Source: Actinoplanes teichomyceticus ATCC 31121 (GTDB lineage Bacteria; Actinomycetota; Actinomycetes; Mycobacteriales; Micromonosporaceae). Taken from it: DNA of 64,000 bases. Made by a program: the position numbers and the translations under genes. This document shows, piece after piece, positions 36,687 through 43,680 of this stretch. Location: NCBI RefSeq assembly GCF_003711105.1, contig NZ_CP023865.1, positions 1,958,001 through 2,022,000 of the forward strand, in the 5' to 3' direction. Below the pieces are notes generated by a model. That model made no database searches. It was not told where the DNA came from and saw only the letters and a list, made by a program, of their open reading frames with translations. Position 1 is the first letter of the stretch, and each line of letters opens with the position of its first letter.

Positions 36687-37511
36687 CTATTGGGACGCCC
36701 ACACGTCCAGGTCGAGGCGGTCCAGCAGGGCCGGCGCGAACAGCCCGGCGATCGAGAGCAGTGAGATCACGGTGAACGTGGTCCGCAGCACGACCGTCTC
36801 AGTCTTGCCGCCGACCTTCACCGCCATGCGGTTCGGGATGCCGATCATCCGCCACATCCGGCCCCGCCCGGTCGGGATCGGCCAGAGGATCGGCACGCCG
36901 TTCTTGGTGATCATGTCGCCGAGCAGGTGCACCACGCAGCCGGCGCCGACGGCGAAGCCGAGAGTCGGATAGCCCCGGTCACCCGGCAGGTTGGCCGCGG
37001 TGAACCAGGCGATCGCGGCCGAGCACAGGGTGACGACCACCCAGCCGGCCCGCTCCGCCCACTTGTCGAACAGCCCGCGCAGCGCCAGACCGGCCATGAA
37101 GAAGATGATGCCGACCACCGCCCACTTGCCGTAGTTCGCGGCGAGCGCGGTGGTGCCCCAGCCGATCAGCGCGGCGAACGGCAGCGTGTGGGTGAAGGTC
37201 CGGTGCCCGTGGTCGCGCCGCGGGTCCCGGCTCTGCCGGGTGGCCGCGTAGATGCCCAGCGAGATCTTCTCCACCACCTCGGACACGAACAGCGAGAAGA
37301 CGCCGAACGTGCGGGCCACCGTCGCGCCGCCCTGGTTGGTGGTCACCTTCCCGGACAGGTCCAGGTCGGGCAGCAGGGCGCCGCCGGCGCACATCGCCGT
37401 GCCCACCGCGATCATCAGCGGCGTCTGGTGGTAGTCAGCGAACTGGTCGAGCGCCCAGCTGCCGGCCAGCCAGGCGGCCGCCCCCGACAGTGCGTGCGAC
37501 GGACCCATCAT
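36687..37511 (-). CDS. DUF457 / YdjM-like membrane-bound metal-dependent hydrolase
   Basis: A 274-residue membrane protein of the YdjM/DUF457 group. It has the N-terminal GPSHALSGAAAW (His near residue 5) and LPDLDLSG, then DHGHRTFTHTLPF and GCVVHLLGDMITKNGVPILWP, the conserved His and Asp motifs embedded in five to six membrane helices. The group is annotated as metal-dependent hydrolases, and E. coli YdjM is LexA-controlled; the substrate is unknown. ATG 37511 follows GGGAGGGA. No LexA box is evident to me upstream. Confidence 0.87.
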   Translation of the reverse strand: MMGPSHALSGAAAWLAGSWALDQFADYHQTPLMIAVGTAMCAGGALLPDLDLSGKVTTNQGGATVARTFGVFSLFVSEVVEKISLGIYAATRQSRDPRRDHGHRTFTHTLPFAALIGWGTTALAANYGKWAVVGIIFFMAGLALRGLFDKWAERAGWVVVTLCSAAIAWFTAANLPGDRGYPTLGFAVGAGCVVHLLGDMITKNGVPILWPIPTGRGRMWRMIGIPNRMAVKVGGKTETVVLRTTFTVISLLSIAGLFAPALLDRLDLDVWASQ

Positions 37512-37621
37512 GTGCGTCGTCCCTCCCCGAACAAACTGCGACACTGTCGCAGAGCCGGGAAGGAAGATCAACGACCGGCGGGTCCACACCGGAGTGGAGT
37601 CGGCCACCCGACAGTCACGGC

Positions 37622-38065
37622 TCAGGGCCGCAGGTGCATCCGGTGCGCGTCGCGGAAGTCGTAGCGGCCGTGGCGGGCGTGCCGGACCAGGCCCATCACC
37701 AGGAAGAAGAGCGGGAAGGCCGGCCAGAAGAAGGCCGCCCCGGAGAGCAGCCACAGACCGATCAGGACCCCGGCGGCGACCAGCAGGAAGCTGGCGTGCC
37801 GCTGCAGCGACCGGCGTGTCGCCGCCCGCCGGTGCGGCAACCGGGCCAGCGCTTGCCGGCCGCCGTGCGGCAGGTCGCGGGTCAGCGCCGCGAGCTCGTC
37901 GCGGTAGGTCGCGCGGTAGGCGGTGGCCAGCCGTTGCTCGCCCTCGTCCAGGTCGAGCCGGCCCTCGGCCATCGCGGCCCGCACGATCTCGGCGACCTCC
38001 TCGCGTTCGGTGTCGGAGGTCCGCAGCCGGGCCGGCCCGGACCAGGTGTCGTCTTCGAGATGCAC
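37622..38065 (-). CDS. DUF1707 and two-helix membrane protein
   Basis: A 147-residue protein with an N-terminal DUF1707 domain (LRTSDTEREEVAEIVRAAMAEGRLDLDEGEQRL, about residues 13-45, the SHOCT-like actinobacterial motif) and a C-terminal pair of membrane helices followed by a basic His/Arg-rich tail. GTG 38065 follows GAGGAGG by six bases. The domain is common in actinobacterial membrane proteins with no known biochemical activity. It is divergent from the two-component system, separated by 219 bp. Confidence 0.85.
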   Translation of the reverse strand: MHLEDDTWSGPARLRTSDTEREEVAEIVRAAMAEGRLDLDEGEQRLATAYRATYRDELAALTRDLPHGGRQALARLPHRRAATRRSLQRHASFLLVAAGVLIGLWLLSGAAFFWPAFPLFFLVMGLVRHARHGRYDFRDAHRMHLRP

Positions 38066-38284
38066 GATGTCCTCCTCGGATCTGCTGCCTCCAGAATCGC
38101 CGCCGCGCGCCGCCGGCGCGTCGGCCCGGCGAAGCATCCGGACGGAGTGCCGGGGCGCGACGCGACGACTTTCCGGTACGCCCGTGGGCGTAGCCGACCC
38201 TCCCGCGTACGCCCGTGGGGGTATGCCGGGAACCGGCCCGTGCGCCGATGCCCCGGCGGTCGGCGGTGACGTAGTTTCGGCGTC

Positions 38285-40114
38285 ATGAGCAAGCGCGGCG
38301 GGGACCGGCGGCGACCGGGCGGCGGCCGATCCGGCCGGTGCCCCCTCCCCGGTGCTCCCACGGCGCCGGAGGGCGGGGCCGACGGCCCGGGTGACGCGTT
38401 CACGCCGGAGGGTGGGCGTGACCGCTTCGGTGCTTCGGCCGCGTCGGCGGCCGGGGGTGGCGGCCCGGGTGCCGCTGTCGGCGGCGGCGCCCCGCTCGGC
38501 GAGTGGCTCGGCGACCCGGGCCGGCCCGGACCACCCTGGCATCACCGGCGCCGGCACCCGCACACCGGCTGGCCACCCGGCGCCGTGGTGCTGGCCGGGG
38601 CCCTTCACCTGGCCACACTGAACAACCTGGCCGCCCACGGCGGGCTGTACCGGCCGTGGGACCTCCTCACCACGCTGACCGTCATCATCGGCCCGGTCGC
38701 GCTGTTCTGGCGGCGGCGCGCGCCGATCGCCGCCTTCGCGGTCGCGTCGGCCGCGACGATCGGCTTCGCGCTGCACGCCGTGCCGCATCCGGGGTACGCC
38801 GCCGCCCCGGCCGTGGCGCTCTACTCGCTGGCCCGCCAGGGCCACCGCACGGCGGCCCTGAGCTGTGCGGCCACCGCCTGGGCGGTGTGGGCCGGCGCCG
38901 TCCTCGGGCTGTCCGGGCCGCTCGGCCTCGACCCCGGCGTGCGCCCGGCGTTCGGGCAGGTGTGCCTGGCCGCCGCCCTGCTCGGCCTGATGATCCTGCT
39001 CGGCGGCGCCGCCCGGATCCGCGCCGAGAACTACGCCGAGCAGGCCCGGACCCGGGCCGAGCAGGAGCGGGCGCGCGCCGAGCAGGCCCGGGCGCGCGCC
39101 GAGCAGGAGCGCCGGCAGGCCTCGGAGGAGCGGCTGCGGATCGCCCGGGAGCTGCACGACGTGCTCGGACACCACCTGTCGTTGATCAATGTGCAGGCCG
39201 GGGTCGGGCTGCATCTGATGGATCAGCGGCCGGAGCAGGCTCGGGAGGCGCTCGCCGCGATCAAGACCGCGAGCGCGGAGGCGCTGCGCGAGGTGCGGTC
39301 GGTGCTGGGCGTGCTGCGCACCGAGGGGGAGGCCGCGCCCCGGCAGCCGGCGCTCGGGCTCAACCGGCTGAGCGAGTTGACCGCGGCGGCCGGCATCCCG
39401 GTGCGGACCACGGTCACCGGGACGCCGCGGGAGCTGCCGGCCGAGGTGGACCGGGCGGCGTACCGGATCGTGCAGGAGGCGCTGACCAACGTGCGCCGTC
39501 ATGCCGGACCGCGGCCCGAGGCGGACGTCGCGGTGAGCTACCTGCCGGCCGCGCTGTACCTGTCGGTCCGCAACAGCGAGCCCGAGGCGGCGCAGCCACC
39601 GGCCGCCGACGGCGCGCGGGGCAGCGGCATCGCGGGGATGCGGGCCCGGGCGGAGAGCCTCGGCGGTCGGCTGGCGGCGGGACGGCCACCGACCGGCGGC
39701 TTCCTGGTCACGGTGATCCTGCCGACCGGTCGGTCGCCGGCCGGTCCGGCTGGTCCGGGCTCTTCCGGTGTGTCGTCGGCTGGTCCGGGCTCTTCCGGTG
39801 TGTCGTCGGCTGGTCCCGGCTCTTCCGGTGTGCCGCCGGGCGGCCCCGGCTCCTTCGGTGTGCCGCAGGCCGGCCCTGACTCACCGGCTTCGGCCGGCGT
39901 GCCACGGGACCCGTCGGGTGAGGACGGCGCGGCCGGGCCGGATCCGGGCGGTGCCGACGTGGGGTCGCGCGCCCCGGACGGAGGCGGTCCGGACGGCGGC
40001 GGTGTGCCGGAGGCCGCGGAATGTCCGGGTCCGGTGGCCGGTGGCGGGGCGGAGTGCGGGGCAGGGGAGCGCGATGACGTGGGCCGGCGGACGGCTCCGG
40101 AGGGGGAGCGATGA
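38285..40114 (+). CDS. Sensor histidine kinase, NarL-partner type
   Basis: A 609-residue kinase. A disordered Gly/Pro-rich tail (1-about 95) precedes four to five membrane helices with short loops (no large sensor domain), a coiled coil rich in RAEQ (about 245-280), the HisKA_3 phosphoacceptor box RIARELHDVLGHHLSLI, and a GHKL ATPase with N-box EALTNVRRHAG and GSGIAGMRARAESLGG. After the catalytic domain comes a 130-residue tail of Gly/Pro/Ser with four ten-residue repeats encoded by a 30-bp array. The response regulator overlaps it by four bases (ATGA). Confidence 0.92.
   Translation: MSKRGGDRRRPGGGRSGRCPLPGAPTAPEGGADGPGDAFTPEGGRDRFGASAASAAGGGGPGAAVGGGAPLGEWLGDPGRPGPPWHHRRRHPHTGWPPGAVVLAGALHLATLNNLAAHGGLYRPWDLLTTLTVIIGPVALFWRRRAPIAAFAVASAATIGFALHAVPHPGYAAAPAVALYSLARQGHRTAALSCAATAWAVWAGAVLGLSGPLGLDPGVRPAFGQVCLAAALLGLMILLGGAARIRAENYAEQARTRAEQERARAEQARARAEQERRQASEERLRIARELHDVLGHHLSLINVQAGVGLHLMDQRPEQAREALAAIKTASAEALREVRSVLGVLRTEGEAAPRQPALGLNRLSELTAAAGIPVRTTVTGTPRELPAEVDRAAYRIVQEALTNVRRHAGPRPEADVAVSYLPAALYLSVRNSEPEAAQPPAADGARGSGIAGMRARAESLGGRLAAGRPPTGGFLVTVILPTGRSPAGPAGPGSSGVSSAGPGSSGVSSAGPGSSGVPPGGPGSFGVPQAGPDSPASAGVPRDPSGEDGAAGPDPGGADVGSRAPDGGGPDGGGVPEAAECPGPVAGGGAECGAGERDDVGRRTAPEGER
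39749..39868. repeat. 30-bp tandem repeat in the kinase C-terminal tail, four copies
   Basis: Four 30-bp units in frame, each encoding ten residues of the type AGPGSSGVSS. The first two are identical, the last two diverge. The tail lies after the ATPase domain, so copy-number change should not harm catalysis. Confidence 0.92.
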
Positions 40115-40782
40115 TCTCAGTGGTGCTGGCCGACGACCAGGCGCTGGTGCGGGCCGGGTTCCGGGCGTTGCTGGATGCCGAGGCGGACATCCGGGTGGTC
40201 GGTGAGGCCGCGGACGGCTTGCAGGCGATCGGCCTGGTCCGGGCCACCCGGCCGGACGTGGTGCTGATGGACATCCGGATGCCCGGTGTGGACGGCCTCG
40301 AGGCGACCCGGCGCATCGCCGCCGACCCGGTCTGCGGGGACACCCGGGTGGTCATCCTGACCACGTTCGAGCTGGACGAGTACGTGTTCGAGGCGCTGCG
40401 CACCGGCGCCTCCGGATTCCTGGTCAAGGACACCGAGCCGGTGGAACTGCTGCGCGGGGTGCGGGCGGTGGCGGCCGGGGACGCGCTGCTGTCGCCGAGC
40501 GTGACCCGGCGGGTGATCGGCGAGTTCGCCGGGGCGGGGACCGGGCGCCGGCCCGAGCCGCCCCGGGAACTGGAGCAGCTCACCGACCGGGAGCGCGAGG
40601 TGATGACGCTGGTCGCCGAGGGACTGTCGAACGACGAGATCGCCAGTCGTCTGGTGATCAGCCCGGCCACCGCGAAGACCCACGTCAGCCGCACGATGAT
40701 CAAGTTGGGGGCGCGGGACCGGGCGCAGCTCGTGGTCTACGCGTACGAGGCGGGGCTGATCCGTCCGGGCTGGCTCGGGTGA
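40111..40782 (+). CDS. NarL/FixJ-family response regulator
   Basis: A 223-residue regulator: receiver domain (1-about 120) with the acidic pair in LADDQALV, phosphoacceptor Asp in VVLMDIRMPG and Lys in FLVKDTEP, then a LuxR helix-turn-helix (LTDREREVMTLVAEGLSNDEIA through TAKTHVSRTMIKLGARDRAQLV). It is translationally coupled to the preceding histidine kinase by an ATGA overlap and is its cognate partner. Targets are unknown; the divergent DUF1707 gene and the pair itself are candidates. Confidence 0.95.
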   Translation: MISVVLADDQALVRAGFRALLDAEADIRVVGEAADGLQAIGLVRATRPDVVLMDIRMPGVDGLEATRRIAADPVCGDTRVVILTTFELDEYVFEALRTGASGFLVKDTEPVELLRGVRAVAAGDALLSPSVTRRVIGEFAGAGTGRRPEPPRELEQLTDREREVMTLVAEGLSNDEIASRLVISPATAKTHVSRTMIKLGARDRAQLVVYAYEAGLIRPGWLG

Positions 40783-40925
40783 GGCGCCGCCTGCCGGGTA
40801 GCGCCCGGGGCGGCCCGGCGCAGCGAGCGCGACGGGGGCAGGGTCGCCCCTGGCCCCGGTGGAGTCAGAGGCCGTTTTCGGACATCCGCACCGGTCCGCT
40901 GCCGGTCGCCCCGGGTCCGGGTGGG

Positions 40926-41411
40926 TCAGAGACCGCCCTGGCCGGGGGCGGCGAAGTAGGGTCGGTCGCCTTCGTCGAGCGCGATGGCCAGCAGCTTGCC
41001 GGCGAACGGGTTGATCGCGGGCATCGCGTCCAGCGGGAACCAGCCCACCGCCAGCGACTCGGTGTCGTTGACCCGGGCCTCGCCGCCCACCGCGCGGCAG
41101 CGGAAGCACATGTTGACCATCTGGCAACGGTCGCCGTTCGGATAGGTGACGTCGTGCGACACCACCCCGGCCAGCCGCTCGATCTCGACCTGGACGGCGG
41201 TCTCCTCCGCCACCTCGCGGACCACCGTGTCGGCTGGCTGCTCGCCGGGATCCATCATCCCGGCGATCAACGTCCACTGCCCGGTGTCGCTGCGCTGGTG
41301 CAGCAGCACCTCGCCGCGGTCGTTGAGGACGACCGCGGAGACCGTGGGAAACATGATGAGTTCCTGGCCGACGCGGGCGCGCAGGTTCCGTACGTACTCG
41401 GAAGCGGGCAT
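40926..41411 (-). CDS. Nudix hydrolase
   Basis: A 161-residue Nudix protein with ATG start at 41411. The Nudix box at about residues 50-73 reads GMMDPGEQPADTVVREVAEETAV; the usual Gly of the EExG element is Ala here, a mild deviation that leaves all metal-binding glutamates. The C-terminal half (MVNMCFRCRAVGGEARVNDTE onward) resembles actinobacterial Nudix proteins of unknown substrate. Its upstream region is a degenerate tandem repeat that begins in the GGDEF gene, leaving little room for a conventional promoter. Confidence 0.87.
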   Translation of the reverse strand: MPASEYVRNLRARVGQELIMFPTVSAVVLNDRGEVLLHQRSDTGQWTLIAGMMDPGEQPADTVVREVAEETAVQVEIERLAGVVSHDVTYPNGDRCQMVNMCFRCRAVGGEARVNDTESLAVGWFPLDAMPAINPFAGKLLAIALDEGDRPYFAAPGQGGL

Positions 41412-41424
41412 GCACGGACCTTAA

Positions 41425-41706
41425 GCGTGCGCGCTCGCCGGGCGTGCGTGCCTTGACCGTGCGCGCTCGTTGGGCACGCGTGCCTCAACCGTGCGCGCGC
41501 CGGGGCGTGCGTGCCTTGACCGTGCGCACTCGCCGGGCACGCGTGCCTCAACCGTGCGCTCGCCGGGGCGCGCGCGCCTCAACCGTGCGCACTCGCCGGG
41601 CGCGCGTGCCTCAACCGTGCGCTCGCCGGGGCGCGCACCTTGACCGTGCGCGCTCGCCGGGGCGTGCGTGCCTCAGCCGTGCGCGCTCGCCGGGGCGTGC
41701 GCGGCG
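41425..41706. repeat. Degenerate 29-33 bp repeat spanning the GGDEF stop codon, about nine copies
   Basis: About nine copies of a unit built on CGTGCGCGCTCGCCGGG and GCGTGCGTGCCT at 29-33 bp spacing. The copy nearest the GGDEF gene (41674-41705) encodes its last eight residues (HAPASAHG) and its stop; the remaining copies run downstream in the gap to the Nudix gene. Period varies, so the array is non-coding outside the first copy. Confidence 0.9.
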
Positions 41707-43181
41707 GGTGCGACCACCGTACGGTTGCGCCCGGCGGCCTTCGCCGCGTAGAGCGCTTCATCGGCGGCGCGCAGCAGCCCGGCCGGTTCGGTGCGCGGGC
41801 CGCGCGACCAGGCGGCGCCGATCGAGGCGGTCACCGTGATCAGCGCCCGGTCCGACACCTCGATGGGGAGTTCCGCGATCGACTGCCGGACCCGTTCGGC
41901 GACCAGCGGCAGCTCCGCGGCGTCGAGGTGGGGCACCAGCGCGACGAACTCCTCGCCGCCGTAGCGGGCCAGCATGGTTCCGGCACGCCGGCCCGCGGTC
42001 AGCCGCCGGGCCAGCTCGCGCAGCACCCGGTCGCCGGCCGGATGGCCGTACGTGTCGTTGATCTTCTTGAAGTGGTCCACGTCGATCATGAGCAGGCCGA
42101 GACCGTAACCGGCCCGGGCGGCCCGCCGGCACTCGGCGGTGAGCGCGTCCTCGAAGTGCCGCCGGTTGCGGACCCCGGTCAGCCCGTCGGTGACCGCGGC
42201 CCGCCGCTGGGTGGCGACCAGGCCCGCCATGCGCGCCAGGACCAGCAGGAACATGACGGCGCAGGCGGCGGTGGCGAGCGGCACGCTGAGGTCCTGGTGC
42301 CGCAGGTGCTGGATCAGCTGGAGGCCGGGGGCCATCAGGACGGCGACGGCGAGCACTCCGAGGCGGCCGGGGCTGGCGTCCGGGATGGCGGTGTCGGTGC
42401 GCCGGTCGAAGTGCCGGATGCCGGGGTGCAGGGCAGCCGCGCCGAGCAGGCCGAGCGCGATCATCCACAGGCCATCCAACCAGGACTCGAACGTCGTCTG
42501 CCCGGTCACCACGCCGACCACCGCATACAGGGTGTCGGCGGTGAACATCGTGGTCAGCCCGGCGAGCAGGAAGTACAGCACGGCGCCCCGGGTACCGTGG
42601 CCCATCACCAGGCGGACGGTGAGGATCAGCAGCATCAGGTCCAGCACCGGGTATGCCGACTCGGTGAGTTTGGCCGCCATCGGCAGCTCCGAGTCGGCGG
42701 TCAGCGGCTGGATCAGGTAGACCCAGGTGAGCAAGCCCGCGCTGATCGCCACGATGAGCGCGTCCACCGCGCTGGGCACGTCCCAGCCGGGCGCGCGGCG
42801 CCGGATGAAGATCAGCACGGCGGCCGCGACGAGCACGTAGCTGGCGAGGTACATCAGGTCGGCCGGGGTCGGTTCGAGGAAGTCGCCGGACAGCCACTCG
42901 TCGACGATCGAGAGCACGTCGCCGACGGCGTACAGGAGCTGACCGACGGCCAGGGTCAGCCAGCCGGCGCGGTGCGGCGGCCGGTGCCGCAGCGTTCCGA
43001 CCAGTACGGCCACCGGCGTGCCCACCGTGACCACCAGGTACGGCACGGTGGTCACGAGGTAGGGCAGGTGCACGGCGCTCATCCCGACTCGCAGGACGAC
43101 ACAGACCAGCACCAGCCCCAGCCAGAGCCGCCAGGGCCCGTGATCGGGGGTGTCCGAGCCGCTCGGCTGTTCAGATCGCAC
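41673..43181 (-). CDS. Membrane diguanylate cyclase (GGDEF)
   Basis: About 502 residues: eight or nine hydrophobic helices in the N-terminal 310 residues forming an integral membrane sensor, then a GGDEF domain (TDGLTGVRNRRHFEDAL ... MIDVDHFKKINDTYGH ... RYGGEEF) with an intact active site, so it should make c-di-GMP. The product-inhibition site RxxD that normally precedes the active-site loop is missing (RAGT). No EAL domain. I place the start at GTG 43181, because upstream the frame is only a 21-bp repeat. The last eight residues belong to the first unit of a tandem repeat extending downstream. Confidence 0.88.
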   Translation of the reverse strand: MRSEQPSGSDTPDHGPWRLWLGLVLVCVVLRVGMSAVHLPYLVTTVPYLVVTVGTPVAVLVGTLRHRPPHRAGWLTLAVGQLLYAVGDVLSIVDEWLSGDFLEPTPADLMYLASYVLVAAAVLIFIRRRAPGWDVPSAVDALIVAISAGLLTWVYLIQPLTADSELPMAAKLTESAYPVLDLMLLILTVRLVMGHGTRGAVLYFLLAGLTTMFTADTLYAVVGVVTGQTTFESWLDGLWMIALGLLGAAALHPGIRHFDRRTDTAIPDASPGRLGVLAVAVLMAPGLQLIQHLRHQDLSVPLATAACAVMFLLVLARMAGLVATQRRAAVTDGLTGVRNRRHFEDALTAECRRAARAGYGLGLLMIDVDHFKKINDTYGHPAGDRVLRELARRLTAGRRAGTMLARYGGEEFVALVPHLDAAELPLVAERVRQSIAELPIEVSDRALITVTASIGAAWSRGPRTEPAGLLRAADEALYAAKAAGRNRTVVAPAAHAPASAHG

Positions 43182-43257
43182 CTGGAGAGCCTGACGGCGG
43201 CGGGTTGCAATCCGGGTGCGACAGCCCCGCCGTTGGGGTGCGGCAGGGAATCGGCGG

Positions 43258-43447
43258 AACCCCACGGCCCGGCGCGGAGACCCCACGGCCCGGCGCGGAG
43301 ACTCCACGGCCCGGCGCGGAGACCCCACGGCCCGGCGCGGAGACTCCACGGCCCGGCGCGGAGACTCCACGGCCCGGCGCGGAGACTCCACGGCCCGGCG
43401 CGGAGACCCCACGGCCCGGCGCGGAGACTCCACGGCCCGGCGGGGAA
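43258..43447. repeat. 21-bp tandem repeat between two divergent genes, about nine copies
   Basis: Nine copies of a 21-bp unit with core CCACGGCCCGGCGCGGAGA, alternating at one C/T position. The array lies in the 500-bp promoter space between the GGDEF gene and the glucosidase gene. 21 bp is two helical turns, so any protein bound to each unit would lie on the same DNA face. All frames are open through it, giving artefactual extensions of both neighbours. Confidence 0.93.
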
Positions 43448-43680
43448 ACCCGACCGCCCGGCGGCGGAAACCCCACGGCCCCGCGGGGAACCCGAGCGGG
43501 CGGAGGTTGGCCGCGAACCACGCAGACCGGCGGCCGGAACGTGATCGGGCGCACGGTGGACACGGGTGTGAACCTCCGTCCTATGGGCAGAATCGGCGGA
43601 GCGGACACACTTGACACCAGACCGTGACAGTTGCAATGGCCGACTCACGGGTCGTGACGATGGGGACGGTGAGGACGGAC

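Noticed and set aside
43258..43447. Possible CRISPR array (regular short repeats)
   Set aside because: Units are directly adjacent without spacers and there are no cas genes; the same holds for all other arrays in the window.
41640..43544. 634-codon plus-strand frame opposite the GGDEF gene and through the 21-bp repeat
   Set aside because: It owes its length to repeat sequence open in all frames and to antisense of a clear membrane GGDEF protein.
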